Positions 8,826-17,366 of a stretch of 64,000 bases of DNA are shown in pieces. The notes under the pieces are model-generated. The model saw only the letters and a list, made by a program, of their open reading frames with translations, searched no databases and was not told the origin of the DNA. The stretch spans positions 2,356,001 to 2,420,000 of the forward strand of contig NZ_CP027116.1 of assembly GCF_003431975.1 (NCBI RefSeq), read 5' to 3'. Each line of letters opens with the position of its first letter. Positions within the stretch are counted from its first letter, which is position 1. This DNA is from Bacillus pumilus (GTDB lineage: Bacteria; Bacillota; Bacilli; Bacillales; Bacillaceae). A program made the translations under genes and the position numbers.

Positions 8826-10164
8826 GGCGATCCCCCAATTCCTTAATGAACGTATCAATTTCTTCTTTTGTTCTTAGCTCTGTCACGGCGACAAGCATGT
8901 GATGTTGAAGCTCTGGGTAGTCTCTCCCTAGGTCATAGCCGCCGATGATTCCTTTTTCAAGCAATCGTTTATTGGCTTCTTGTACAGGTTCTTGTAATTT
9001 GATGACAAATTCATTGAAATGGGCCCCTTCTACATCAGCAAGCAGTCCATATGTTTGTGCCTGCGTCTTCGCATAGTGGGTTTTTTGTACGTTTTGATAG
9101 GCAATGTCTTTGATGCCTGTTTTTCCGAGTGCTGTCATGGCGACGGAAGCGGCTAATGCATTTAATGCCTGATTCGAGCAAATATTGGACGTCGCCTTAT
9201 CCCTCCGAATATGCTGCTCACGCGCTTGAAGGGTCAGTACAAATCCGCGAACACCATTTTCATCTTCTGTCTGTCCGACTAAGCGGCCTGGTACTTTTCT
9301 CATCAGCTTTTTCGTCACAGCAAAGTATCCGCAATGAGGCCCGCCAAACGCCGCTGGAATGCCAAACGGTTGTGCATCACCAACGACAATGTCTGCCCCA
9401 AGTTTTCCTGGAGGCGTCAGTAACCCAAGTGCAAGTGGATTACTTGAGACAATAAACAGACTTTTTCCTTTATGCGCAATCGGTTCAATGTCTTTTAATG
9501 GTTCAACGACACCAAAAAAGTTTGGATATTGAACAAGAACTGCTGCTGTATCATCGCAGACGGCTTTCTCTAATGCAGCTAAATCTGTCTGCCCTTTGTT
9601 TGCAGGCACTTCAACAACTTCAATATGCTGTCCCTTGGCGTATGTTTTTAGCACCGCTCTTGATTCAGGATGAACGGTTTCAGAAACCACTACTTTTTTC
9701 TTTTTTGTGTGTCCCGCAGCCAGCATCGCCGCTTCAGCTAATGCCGTCCCGCCATCATACATCGAGGAGTTCGCAAGGTCCATACCCGTCAGCTCAGCAA
9801 TCATTGTTTGAAATTCAAAGATGGCTTGTAATTCACCTTGGGAAATCTCCGGCTGATAAGGTGTATATGCTGTATAAAATTCAGAACGCGAGATGACATG
9901 ATCCACAATGACAGGCTGGTAATGATCATATATACCGGCACCAAGAAACGATGCATAGGAAACCGTATCTTTATTCTTTGCAGCTAATTGGGATAATTCC
10001 CTTACAAGCTCTGTTTCAGATGCGGCTGGTTTAATGTTATATGCTCCTTTAAATCTAACTTTTTCCGGGATATCTGAAAAAAGCTCGTCAATCGACTGAA
10101 CGCCGATGACATCCAGCATTTCTTTTTGATCTTGCTCGGTTTGTGGCAGATACCTGTGCTTCAT
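8818..10164 (-). CDS. gcvPA: Glycine dehydrogenase (decarboxylating) subunit 1, P-protein alpha
   Basis: The N-terminal half of the split glycine decarboxylase (448 residues), forming an alpha2beta2 enzyme with GcvPB. It has the PLP-fold type I architecture without the Schiff-base lysine, as expected for the alpha subunit. Conserved stretches include [34 protein letters not shown] and GGPHCGYFA. It lies 16 bp after gcvT and overlaps gcvPB by eight bases, so gcvT-gcvPA-gcvPB is one operon controlled by the upstream glycine riboswitch. Confidence 0.96.
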   Translation of the reverse strand: MKHRYLPQTEQDQKEMLDVIGVQSIDELFSDIPEKVRFKGAYNIKPAASETELVRELSQLAAKNKDTVSYASFLGAGIYDHYQPVIVDHVISRSEFYTAYTPYQPEISQGELQAIFEFQTMIAELTGMDLANSSMYDGGTALAEAAMLAAGHTKKKKVVVSETVHPESRAVLKTYAKGQHIEVVEVPANKGQTDLAALEKAVCDDTAAVLVQYPNFFGVVEPLKDIEPIAHKGKSLFIVSSNPLALGLLTPPGKLGADIVVGDAQPFGIPAAFGGPHCGYFAVTKKLMRKVPGRLVGQTEDENGVRGFVLTLQAREQHIRRDKATSNICSNQALNALAASVAMTALGKTGIKDIAYQNVQKTHYAKTQAQTYGLLADVEGAHFNEFVIKLQEPVQEANKRLLEKGIIGGYDLGRDYPELQHHMLVAVTELRTKEEIDTFIKELGDRHE

Positions 10165-10180
10165 CCTCTATTCCCCCTCG

Positions 10181-11278
10181 TTATTTGGCTCTTTTATAAA
10201 ATGGCGTAGCGACGATTTTAGCTTTTAGACGTTTTTTGCGAACTTGTACTTCTACCTCTGTTCCAAGCTGCGCCTTTGAGGATTCAATCAAAGCAAGCCC
10301 GACATTTTTCTTTAATGTTGGAGATTGTGTGCCTGTTGTGACAATCCCAATCTGCTTTTCTCCTGAAAAGACCGGATAGTCTGTACGCGGAATCCCTTTA
10401 TCCATCATTTCAATGCCGACAAGCTTTCGCTTCGGTCCCTCTTCTTTTTGCTTTTTGAGCGCGTCTTTTCCAATAAAATCAGCTTCTTTATCTGTTTTGA
10501 CAGCAAAGCCAATACCGCCTTCTAATGGAGAGATATCCTTTGTCAGCTCCTGTCCGTAAAGCGGGAGTCTGGCTTCAAATCGCAAAGTGTCACGTGCACC
10601 GAGGCCGCATGGTATTAAGCCTTTTGGCTCGCCTGCTTTTAATAAAGCTGACCAAATATTGACTGCATCCTCTGACTGGCAGTAGATTTCAAAGCCGTCT
10701 CCCCCTGTGTAACCCGTTCTTGAAACGAGCACTTCTTTATGAGCGACCTCAGCTTTTGATAAAAACGTAAATGGCTTGAGTGATGTCACCTCTTCTCCCG
10801 CCACATCTTTGATGATGTCAACAGCAAGTGGTCCTTGAAGTGCTAGCAAGGCGATTTGATCAGAGACATTTTGAATCAATACGTCATCCTCACCTTTGTG
10901 CTGAAGCAGCCACTCCACATCTTTTTCGATATTAGATGCATTAATAACAAGCAAATAATCATTCTTTTCTTTTTGATAGACGAGCAGATCATCTACCGTT
11001 CCGCCATCTTCATAGCACATGGCTGTATATAGTGCCTTACCGTCTGTCAGCTTAGACACATCATTGGTTAATAACCTTTGTAAAAAAGGAAGGGCATCTT
11101 GACCTTTGATTTCCACCTCACCCATGTGAGACACATCAAAAAGCCCTGCTTTTGTTCGAACAGCTTCATGTTCTTCTTTAATGGAAGAAAATTGGACGGG
11201 TAATTCCCAGCCCCCGAAGTCAATGGTTTTTGCGCCGAACGTTTCATACGCATGAAAAAGCGGTGTTCGTTTCAACAT
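10181..11278 (-). CDS. gcvT: Aminomethyltransferase, glycine cleavage T-protein
   Basis: A 365-residue T-protein that releases ammonia from the aminomethyl-lipoyl GcvH and transfers the methylene group to tetrahydrofolate. The conserved [29 protein letters not shown] and [14 protein letters not shown] motifs are present, and the folate-binding [14 protein letters not shown] is intact. I prefer the ATG at 11278 (MLKRTPLF, like B. subtilis) over the TTG one codon upstream; GGGGGAAAC lies before both. It is the first gene of the operon, just after the riboswitch expression platform. Confidence 0.96.
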   Translation of the reverse strand: MLKRTPLFHAYETFGAKTIDFGGWELPVQFSSIKEEHEAVRTKAGLFDVSHMGEVEIKGQDALPFLQRLLTNDVSKLTDGKALYTAMCYEDGGTVDDLLVYQKEKNDYLLVINASNIEKDVEWLLQHKGEDDVLIQNVSDQIALLALQGPLAVDIIKDVAGEEVTSLKPFTFLSKAEVAHKEVLVSRTGYTGGDGFEIYCQSEDAVNIWSALLKAGEPKGLIPCGLGARDTLRFEARLPLYGQELTKDISPLEGGIGFAVKTDKEADFIGKDALKKQKEEGPKRKLVGIEMMDKGIPRTDYPVFSGEKQIGIVTTGTQSPTLKKNVGLALIESSKAQLGTEVEVQVRKKRLKAKIVATPFYKRAK

Positions 11279-11344
11279 CAATCGTTTCCCCCTTTTTTCT
11301 TTCAGTGCAGATCACAAGCTGAATTTTCAGAAAAAATTCACAGC

Positions 11345-11389
11345 AAAAAAGGACAGAGCGCTCCCTTTTAACAAAAGAAGTCTCTGTCC
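11345..11389 (-). terminator. glycine riboswitch terminator (expression platform)
   Basis: On the minus strand GGACAGAG (11389-11382) pairs with CTCTGTCC (11358-11351), followed by a T-run (A-run at 11345-11350). The 5' arm is also the 3' end of the second aptamer, so glycine binding can compete with the terminator and switch the gcv operon on. Confidence 0.85.
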
Positions 11390-11605
11390 TTGCACCTGAA
11401 AGTTTACAGCACAACATCATTGTGCGTTTTCCCCTTTGGTGGTTTGCTAAAAACCGATGAGCAAACACTCTCCAGAGTTGCGTCCGGTAAGAGTACTTTT
11501 GCCTGAGAGATTCACTGAACCCATTCAGCTTGCTCCTTCGGCGCCTGCCGGTACAATATAACCGCCAAGTCTCTCCCCATACCATCATCCGCTCATATTC
11601 TTCAC
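11382..11605 (-). ncRNA. tandem glycine riboswitch (gcvT motif)
   Basis: The minus strand carries two aptamers in series upstream of gcvT. Aptamer 1 (about 11590-11470) has GGGGAGAG, the core GCGCCGAAGGAGCAA, CTCTCAGGCAAAA, CCGGAC and CTCTGGAGAG. Aptamer 2 (about 11468-11382) has the variant core ACCAAAGGGG, CTTTCAGGTGCAA and GGACAGAG. These are the conserved elements of the known glycine-sensing tandem class. The aptamers are separated by a short linker, and the terminator follows at once. An apparent reading frame across this region is not a gene. Confidence 0.95.
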
Positions 11606-11838
11606 ATTTATTGGACATACTATCAAAATGGGTGACTTATTTTCTAGATCACTTACCAACATCCTACCATTAGAAACGGATGAAGGGCAACAGAAAAATC
11701 ATTAACGTTTTTTAAACAACTATCCACTATCGTTCGCTTTTATTCATTTAACTAGTCTTTTAAAGACCTCTTAAAAAATGAAGCGTTTAAATACAGAACA
11801 ATTTCATCATCACCCTACTAGAAAGGCAGGCGATCACA

Positions 11839-13509
11839 TTGAATATTCAAACGATTTTTGATCAGGAATGGGCAAGTGAATTTCAGCAGCGGCTTGCAGC
11901 AGATGGCCCCTGGGCGAACTGGGAAATGTATCGTTTAGCGGCGCAGGTTCAAAATGTTACAGCCATTGATTCCTTTGAAGGACTGCAAGCTCCCGCGCAC
12001 CTGCCTGCATTCACGCCTTTAAAACACCAGCTCGAAGTAGCCAGAAGAGTCGTAGAAGAGATGAATGGAAAAGCCATTTTAGCAGATGAGGTGGGACTTG
12101 GAAAAACCGTAGAAGCAGGACTCATTATCAAAGAATACATGATTCGTGGACTTGCCAAAAAAATCCTCATACTCGTCCCCGCTTCCCTTGTGTCTCAATG
12201 GGTACAGGAGCTGAGGACGAAATTTTACATTGATGCTATTGAACAAAAAAAGAGCTATGTGTGGGAGCAGTGTGATGTTGTGGTTTCCTCCATTGATACA
12301 GCCAAAAGACAGCCTCATCGAGACACGATTTTGTCCATTGCCTACGATATGGTCATTATTGATGAAGCACACAAACTGAAAAACAATAAAACGAAAAACT
12401 ATGAATTTGTGAGAAATCTGAATAAGAAATTCTGCCTGCTGCTAACAGCGACGCCGATCCAAAACCGTATTGGAGAAATCTTTAATCTCGTTTCTCTTCT
12501 AAAGCCAGGCCACCTAGGGAATGAAAATCAGTTTAAAGATATCTTTGCCAAAAAAGATTTGCAGCTAGAAGACCATGACCGATTAAAACAGCTTGTGAAT
12601 AAAGTGATGATTCGTAACCGAAGGCAAGACACAGGCATTGAGTGGACAAAACGGCATGTCAAAACAATTTCTATTGATTTCTCTCCAACAGAACAAGCAT
12701 TATATGATGAAATCTGCAAGCTGAAAGAGAATCCGTCTTATACAAAGCACATGTTTTCCATCATGACCTTAGAACGAGAATGCTGTTCAAGCCGTGAGGC
12801 GGTCTATATGACGATTAAAAAAATGCTGGAAGAAGAAAAACATATTCTAGGATCCTCTGCTATAGCACAAATCATGGAGAAAATTAATCAAGTTCAGCAA
12901 AACTCAAAGGCGCTAGAAGTGGTCAAGCTTATTCAACAATTAAATGAAAAGGTGATAATTTTCACCGAATACCGGGCGACACAAATTTATTTACAATGGT
13001 TTCTTCAACAAAATGGCATCAGCTCCGTTCCTTTTCGGGGCGGTTTTAAGCGGGGCAAAAAAGATTGGATGAAAGATTTATTTAGAGAACGGGCGCAAGT
13101 GTTAATTGCTACAGAAGCGGGAGGCGAAGGGATCAACCTTCAATTTTGTAACCAAATTATCAACTACGACCTTCCGTGGAACCCAATGCGTCTAGAACAG
13201 CGAATTGGACGTATCCACCGCCTTGGACAAGAGCGAGATGTTCACATTTACAATATGGCAACAAATGGAACCGTCGAGGAACATATCTTAAAGCTTTTAT
13301 ATGAAAAAATTCAACTGTTTGAAAACGTCATTGGCGATTTGGATGATATATTAACGCGAATTGATATCAAAAATGCCGAAACAGAACTGCATCAAATTCT
13401 TTTTCAGCATGAATCCGACGGAGACATGAAAAAGAAATTAACCCAGTTTGCTTCCTATTTAACTGATGCACAAACACCACTTTTAGAAAAAAGACAGCAA
13501 GGCTCATAA
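11839..13509 (+). CDS. yqhH: SNF2-family helicase-like ATPase YqhH
   Basis: A 556-residue SWI2/SNF2 superfamily 2 ATPase, cytosolic. The motifs run in order: Walker A ADEVGLGKT (about 84-92), DEAH (about 175-178) in IIDEAHKLKN, TATPIQNR, IIFTEYRAT, the motif V stretch TEAGGEGINLQ, and motif VI RIGRIHRLGQ. The protein contains little beyond the two RecA lobes, so it resembles RapA/HepA-like ATPases without extra domains. The biological role is not established. The start is TTG with AGGCAGG upstream. yqhG begins 14 bp after its stop, so the two form an operon. Confidence 0.9.
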   Translation: MNIQTIFDQEWASEFQQRLAADGPWANWEMYRLAAQVQNVTAIDSFEGLQAPAHLPAFTPLKHQLEVARRVVEEMNGKAILADEVGLGKTVEAGLIIKEYMIRGLAKKILILVPASLVSQWVQELRTKFYIDAIEQKKSYVWEQCDVVVSSIDTAKRQPHRDTILSIAYDMVIIDEAHKLKNNKTKNYEFVRNLNKKFCLLLTATPIQNRIGEIFNLVSLLKPGHLGNENQFKDIFAKKDLQLEDHDRLKQLVNKVMIRNRRQDTGIEWTKRHVKTISIDFSPTEQALYDEICKLKENPSYTKHMFSIMTLERECCSSREAVYMTIKKMLEEEKHILGSSAIAQIMEKINQVQQNSKALEVVKLIQQLNEKVIIFTEYRATQIYLQWFLQQNGISSVPFRGGFKRGKKDWMKDLFRERAQVLIATEAGGEGINLQFCNQIINYDLPWNPMRLEQRIGRIHRLGQERDVHIYNMATNGTVEEHILKLLYEKIQLFENVIGDLDDILTRIDIKNAETELHQILFQHESDGDMKKKLTQFASYLTDAQTPLLEKRQQGS

Positions 13510-13523
13510 AGGAGAGTTGATCA

Positions 13524-14321
13524 ATGGAGCAGCGTGACATACACACCTTTCTACTCCGTTTTTTTCAGGCAAATCAATGCGACATACTAGAAGAAAGTGC
13601 AGGACACATGACCGTACAACTGACCATCGATATGGATAAATTGATTATGAACCGCCCTTTTTATTGGCACTGGCTTGAAAAAACAGGCGGTATACCCGAG
13701 CCGCGGCAATTGACCCTCATCACCGATCAAACCAAAGTAGATGATACAATCGAGGGTGAATTTATCCACTTCGGTTCCCCTCGTTTATTTCAAATATTTG
13801 AGGCTGTCAAAGAGCAAGGCCGCTTTATCCGCCTCTATGAGCGAGTCACACCGCTCACAAGCAACCAGGTCGCACTAGAGCCATGGCTTGGTCTCAATGT
13901 GAAAATCTCATATCTCGCAGATCGGAAAAAGGATAAACTTTTATCACTAGGACTTCATCTCATCCGCGGGGAAGTCATTGAACAATTTCAAGAAAAGCTG
14001 GAAACTCGTGAGCTGTCATCTCACATTCCAGATTATTGCTTTACGATGAGTACCATGATTAAGCCAGAAAGCGGAGTCAAACGGCTCTATAGTCTAATGG
14101 AGCGTTACGCCTATGAAGAGCCAGATGATTGGGCAGTGAGGGCTGTCCAAAAATGGCACGAAGACGCCGAACTTTTAAACCAATTTTATGAAGGGACTTC
14201 AGACACATCTGTAGAATATGAAATAGAAAGACAAGCACTCAAAACTTTATACGAACCAAAAATCAGTCTTACGATTGAAAATGGCGGACTTTTTTACTTA
14301 CAGCAAAAAAGAGGAGGCTGA
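13524..14321 (+). CDS. yqhG: Conserved protein YqhG
   Basis: A 265-residue soluble protein matching YqhG of Bacillus by place and length. There is no signal peptide or membrane segment, and I recognise no enzymatic motif. It lies 14 bp downstream of the SNF2-like yqhH with its own AAGGAG site, and this pairing is conserved in Bacillus. A partner or specificity factor for YqhH is therefore possible, but that is inference only. The middle (PRQLTLIT, LEPWLGLNVKISYLADRKKDK) looks like alternating strands and helices. Confidence 0.8.
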   Translation: MEQRDIHTFLLRFFQANQCDILEESAGHMTVQLTIDMDKLIMNRPFYWHWLEKTGGIPEPRQLTLITDQTKVDDTIEGEFIHFGSPRLFQIFEAVKEQGRFIRLYERVTPLTSNQVALEPWLGLNVKISYLADRKKDKLLSLGLHLIRGEVIEQFQEKLETRELSSHIPDYCFTMSTMIKPESGVKRLYSLMERYAYEEPDDWAVRAVQKWHEDAELLNQFYEGTSDTSVEYEIERQALKTLYEPKISLTIENGGLFYLQQKRGG

Positions 14322-14466
14322 CTCATCGGTCGCCCTCCCTTTCATGTGACATACAATTTTCGATCAGCCAAAAGCAATGTTTGTCTGTTTGTATTGGGCG
14401 GAAACATGACGCAAGCAAACTATGAGGTCTTACCACCTGTGTCTTTCCATTTCATGCGTTAAGTGC

Positions 14467-14497
14467 CTGAAATACATGATTCAGTATTTTAGGAGGG
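14467..14497 (+). promoter_or_regulatory. leader hairpin touching the sinI ribosome binding site
   Basis: CTGAAATAC (14467-14475) can pair with GTATTTTAG (14484-14492) around an eight-base loop, with one G-T wobble. The 3' arm ends inside the AGGAGGG Shine-Dalgarno (14491-14497) of sinI. A role in sinI translation is inferred only. Confidence 0.4.
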
Positions 14498-14504
14498 TAT
14501 TTGT

Positions 14505-14669
14505 ATGGAAAAGAAAACGAACATATTAGACAATGATTGGGTTCAATTATTACTTGAAGCTCGTAAAGCAGGACTAACAGTTGAAGAAGTCCGTCATTTC
14601 CTCAAATCAAGTGAAAAGTCCTCTGAGTCTCCCCCTCTGGTAAGAAGTCATTCTATCAAACCTTTCTGA
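14505..14669 (+). CDS. sinI: SinI, antagonist of SinR
   Basis: A 54-residue protein that binds SinR and lifts repression of biofilm genes. The reading starts at ATG 14505, eight bases after AGGAGGG. The N-terminal half NDWVQLLLEARKAGLTVEEV corresponds to the two interaction helices of SinI, and the C-terminus RSHSIKPF matches the family's RSHTVNPF ending. In B. subtilis sinI is switched on by Spo0A~P; I do not see a confident 0A box in the 180 bp upstream. It is followed by sinR 33 bp later. Confidence 0.93.
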   Translation: MEKKTNILDNDWVQLLLEARKAGLTVEEVRHFLKSSEKSSESPPLVRSHSIKPF

Positions 14670-14675
14670 ATGTGC

Positions 14676-14681
14676 TATAAT
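14676..14681 (+). promoter_or_regulatory. candidate -10 box of a separate sinR promoter
   Basis: A perfect TATAAT lies between sinI and sinR, 21 bp before the sinR start. The -35 region is poor. B. subtilis has a weak constitutive promoter (P3) at this place. Confidence 0.45.
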
Positions 14682-14702
14682 ATCGAAAGGAAGGTGATGA
14701 CA

Positions 14703-15038
14703 TTGATTGGCCAGCGTATTAAACAATACCGCAATGAAAAAGGCTACTCACTATCAGAACTGGCCGAAAAGGCTGGGGTAGCGAAGTCTTATTTAAGCTC
14801 AATAGAAAGAAACTTGCAAACAAACCCCTCCATTCAATTTCTTGAAAAAGTCTCCGCTGTCCTGGACGTCTCGGTTCATACACTGTTACACGAAAAAGAT
14901 GAAACCGAATACGATGGTCAATTAGATAGTGAATGGGAAAAACTAGTTCGAGATGCAATGACATCAGGGGTTTCGAAAAAGCAATTTCGTGAATTTTTAG
15001 ATTATCAAATCTGGAAAAAAAAACAAGAAGAGGAGTAA
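14703..15038 (+). CDS. sinR: SinR, master biofilm repressor
   Basis: A 111-residue DNA-binding repressor of matrix genes. Residues 5-61 form the helix-turn-helix (GYSLSELAEKAGVAKSYLSS), followed by a short linker and a C-terminal SinI-like oligomerisation region (LVRDAMTSGVSKKQFREFLDY). It is nearly identical to B. subtilis SinR throughout. I choose TTG at 14703 (IGQRIKQYR), preceded by AAGGAAGGTG; an in-frame ATG two codons upstream lies inside the binding site. Convergent with tasA, whose operon it controls, and partner of the adjacent sinI. Confidence 0.96.
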   Translation: MIGQRIKQYRNEKGYSLSELAEKAGVAKSYLSSIERNLQTNPSIQFLEKVSAVLDVSVHTLLHEKDETEYDGQLDSEWEKLVRDAMTSGVSKKQFREFLDYQIWKKKQEEE

Positions 15039-15105
15039 AGCGCACGTTTTAGCGCATACTCCTCCAACTGCTGTGCAGAACTTGATATCAGTCTAAAGAC
15101 TGTCT

Positions 15106-15906
15106 TTATTTTTTATCTTCGCTGTGTGCTTTTTCGTTTTCTTTCACGTAGCCTTTTTCATCCGTATGCTTTTTCGGATTGATCGTTAAACCATTCCACT
15201 GAGTCGCTTCGAAGGAAAGATCAATTTGAATCGCATCGCCTTGGTATTTATTTTGGATATAGTGACCCGCTTTATCCTTCTTCTGGTCATTGACAAATTC
15301 AATGATCATTTCCATTTTATCGTAATCAAACGGATTCTTTGGAATGCCGTCATACTCTGGAGCCGCTGTTCCATCAACAGTTGCTACATTAACTTTCCCA
15401 CTTTCATGTAAAAACTTCTCATCGATGGCATGACGAAGCTTTTCTAATGCGGCTTGATCCTGTTTTGACGTTAATTGATGCAAGTCAAGCAGGTTTGCAT
15501 GGTCTAAGATAATATTTTTCGGATAACCATTTCCACCTTCGGCTCCAACCGTCAGAACACTCACCTGAAACTGGCTAAGGAATTCTTCAGCTGTATTCTT
15601 ACCGCCATTCTTTGCGGAAGATCCGTCTTGAAACTGGCTGTAATCAAGACTCATCAGCACTTGATTAATTGCAAGCGATCCTTTATTTTCAAATTGAAAT
15701 TCTTTTTTGATCCGATCACCAGGTTTTAAGTTCGCAAGGTTGATGGCGCCGGAGTTCTCTTTTGCAGATAATTCCAAATGTCCTGTTGAGTAGACCGCAT
15801 TTGCCTTTTCTACATCGTTAAACGCCGCCCATGTCCCCCCGCCGATTAACGCAATGCCTAAAGCCCCTGATAATACACCTAACCGAATTGATCCCTTCAT
15901 TGCCAT
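15106..15906 (-). CDS. tasA: TasA, major biofilm matrix fibre protein
   Basis: A 266-residue secreted protein of the TasA/camelysin family that forms the protein fibres of the biofilm. The N-terminal signal peptide (about 1-27, basic KGSIR then hydrophobic, ending GGGTWAA) is the type cleaved by SipW. The mature part keeps the family core (LSAKENSGAINLANLKPGD, GNGYPKNIILD, NKYQGD, FEATQWNGL) and the charged end KENEKAHSEDKK. It is the last gene of tapA-sipW-tasA, with 57 bp after sipW, and faces sinR. Confidence 0.96.
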   Translation of the reverse strand: MAMKGSIRLGVLSGALGIALIGGGTWAAFNDVEKANAVYSTGHLELSAKENSGAINLANLKPGDRIKKEFQFENKGSLAINQVLMSLDYSQFQDGSSAKNGGKNTAEEFLSQFQVSVLTVGAEGGNGYPKNIILDHANLLDLHQLTSKQDQAALEKLRHAIDEKFLHESGKVNVATVDGTAAPEYDGIPKNPFDYDKMEMIIEFVNDQKKDKAGHYIQNKYQGDAIQIDLSFEATQWNGLTINPKKHTDEKGYVKENEKAHSEDKK

Positions 15907-15963
15907 GAATGAACCCCCTAATAAATTGTTTTATTGAAACCTAATTAGGTTACAAACGAATAG

Positions 15964-16536
15964 TTAAGCTTGTTCCTCTGACATTTGTAAATCAGCTGAG
16001 TGTCTCCGGTATTTTGCAGCGCCCATAAAATGAAGAGTTGAATAAACGAGCAGCATCACACCTGGTATAATGAGCAGCAAAGCAGTTCCAGCCGAAGTCC
16101 CTGCATACGAAAGAAGCTTTCCTGCATAAGGAATGTTCACACCCGTATATTGCGCAACCACTTGATCCGCTTTTACGAGCGTGCCGTCCTGATACATGTT
16201 GTGGTCGCCTTTTGTCTCAAATGATTTATCGGCTCCTTGTCCTTTCACCCCAACAATTCGGTGGGTCACAAAAGACTGGTCCTGCTTTGTTTGAAAGGTG
16301 ATAATATCTCCTTTTTTGAGGACCTCAGGTGAAGTCAGCTCTTTTACGACAATGAGTGAGCCCGTTGAAAATTCTGGTTCCATTGAGCCAGATAACACTT
16401 GCTTGAATTGATAACCGAAAATCTGAGGGTCTCCTCCTGTTGTTCTCGATGACAAAACGACAATAATACATGCAATCATCATCGTGAACACGATCACATA
16501 AAGAATACTTCCAGACATCTTCATCCATTTTTTCAT
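15964..16536 (-). CDS. sipW: SipW, ER-type signal peptidase I
   Basis: A 190-residue membrane signal peptidase of the archaeal/ER type that processes TasA and TapA. An N-terminal transmembrane segment (about 8-29) precedes the catalytic Ser51 in SGSMEP and His92 in FVTHRIVG, with the conserved KGD(H)N further on. A second hydrophobic segment (about 148-170) and a short cytosolic tail follow. It is the middle gene of tapA-sipW-tasA. Use of His instead of Lys as the general base sets it apart from the other Bacillus signal peptidases. Confidence 0.95.
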   Translation of the reverse strand: MKKWMKMSGSILYVIVFTMMIACIIVVLSSRTTGGDPQIFGYQFKQVLSGSMEPEFSTGSLIVVKELTSPEVLKKGDIITFQTKQDQSFVTHRIVGVKGQGADKSFETKGDHNMYQDGTLVKADQVVAQYTGVNIPYAGKLLSYAGTSAGTALLLIIPGVMLLVYSTLHFMGAAKYRRHSADLQMSEEQA

Positions 16537-16587
16537 GACCTTTTCTCCCCTTCGCCTATCATGATTTCATTTCAAAGACAGCTCCCC

Positions 16588-17115
16588 TTAGGACGCCTTT
16601 TCTTGACACTTTGAGAGTTGCATATGTTTAGACCAAAAGAATGCTTCTTTTGATGAACCAAACCCATTAGGATAATAAATTTTAAACGCATAAATTCCAT
16701 TCGTTTTTGCTTTATCTGTCGTGACAGTCGCCGTTTCTTGTGATAAAAGGGACTTTATGGAGCCCTTTTCAAGAATATGACCATCTTGTAATGGCTGTTG
16801 CTCGCTTTTCACTTTATGTAATTCCCATTTCCATTCAGAGTGCGCAATAGGTTGTCCCCTATTTATGAGCATCATGTTTAGCTTTTGAGGCGCGCAGACT
16901 GTTCCTTTGATTATCGTTTGATCGATGAGTTCCAAATGACTTCTATCCCATTTTTTAGGCTGACAATGCTGATCTGTCTGTTCAAAATTTTCACATGTTT
17001 TGATGACAAAGTTTGAGTGCTCTACATCGTTAAAAGAAGCGTTCGTTGTAGAGATCAAAAAAGACGTGAAAATCAAACAAATGGCACAAAAGAGTACAAA
17101 GAGCGACTGTTTCAT
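16588..17115 (-). CDS. tapA: TapA, TasA anchoring/assembly protein (short form)
   Basis: A 175-residue secreted matrix accessory protein. The N-terminal signal peptide (about 5-27) is followed by SFNDVEHSNFVIKTCENF, CQPKKWDRSHLELIDQT, KGTVCAP, WKWELHKV and YAFKIYYPNGFGSSKEAFFWS, a good match to the folded part of B. subtilis TapA. It stops shortly after that domain (LSKCQEKAS), so the long acidic Lys/Glu/Thr-rich tail of the 253-residue B. subtilis protein is absent. The frame ends cleanly, so this looks like a natural short form, not a frameshift. First gene of tapA-sipW-tasA. Confidence 0.9.
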   Translation of the reverse strand: MKQSLFVLFCAICLIFTSFLISTTNASFNDVEHSNFVIKTCENFEQTDQHCQPKKWDRSHLELIDQTIIKGTVCAPQKLNMMLINRGQPIAHSEWKWELHKVKSEQQPLQDGHILEKGSIKSLLSQETATVTTDKAKTNGIYAFKIYYPNGFGSSKEAFFWSKHMQLSKCQEKAS

Positions 17116-17140
17116 TCATCCTTCAACTCCTTGAACAGTT

Positions 17141-17156
17141 GTTCTTTAATAAGAAC
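17141..17156. promoter_or_regulatory. SinR operator candidate 1 (promoter-proximal)
   Basis: A perfect inverted repeat GTTCTT-TAAT-AAGAAC lies 25 bp upstream of tapA and just downstream of the candidate -10. GTTCTYT is the known SinR-recognised heptamer. Confidence 0.8.
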
Positions 17157-17166
17157 GATTACCTTC

Positions 17167-17172
17167 AGTATA
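17167..17172 (-). promoter_or_regulatory. candidate -10 box of the tapA promoter
   Basis: TATACT on the minus strand, between the two SinR repeats. The -35 at 17-18 bp is weak (TTTGGG/TTTTGG), as for a promoter that may need an activator. Confidence 0.45.
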
Positions 17173-17215
17173 AGGAATTACCTATAAAACCCAAAACGTC
17201 AAATTAGTCCATTTT

Positions 17216-17231
17216 GTTCTTAAACAAGAAC
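17216..17231. promoter_or_regulatory. SinR operator candidate 2 (upstream)
   Basis: A second perfect inverted repeat, GTTCTT-AAAC-AAGAAC. Its centre is 75 bp from that of candidate 1, on the other side of the tapA promoter. Confidence 0.78.
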
Positions 17232-17366
17232 TCTTACGAGAAAATTCTTCCATTTTCTCATTCTTTCGCCATATTCAATATTTTTTTCTGTGACATTTGT
17301 ACTTCTTAAAAATTTACATAAAAGTGCAGGAATTGGTCAGGATATGAACAGGTGAGGTGATGTGAA

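Noticed and set aside
11244..11618. A 124-codon minus-strand frame over the riboswitch
   Set aside because: The DNA is the tandem glycine aptamer and terminator; the translation has no family features and no ribosome binding site.
14322..14460. Spo0A box upstream of sinI
   Set aside because: Only partial TGTC/TTCGA-like matches; none good enough to call.
15039..15105. Short stem CAGTCT/AGACTG between sinR and tasA as a terminator
   Set aside because: Only six base pairs with a two-base loop and an interrupted T-run; not strong enough to list as a feature.
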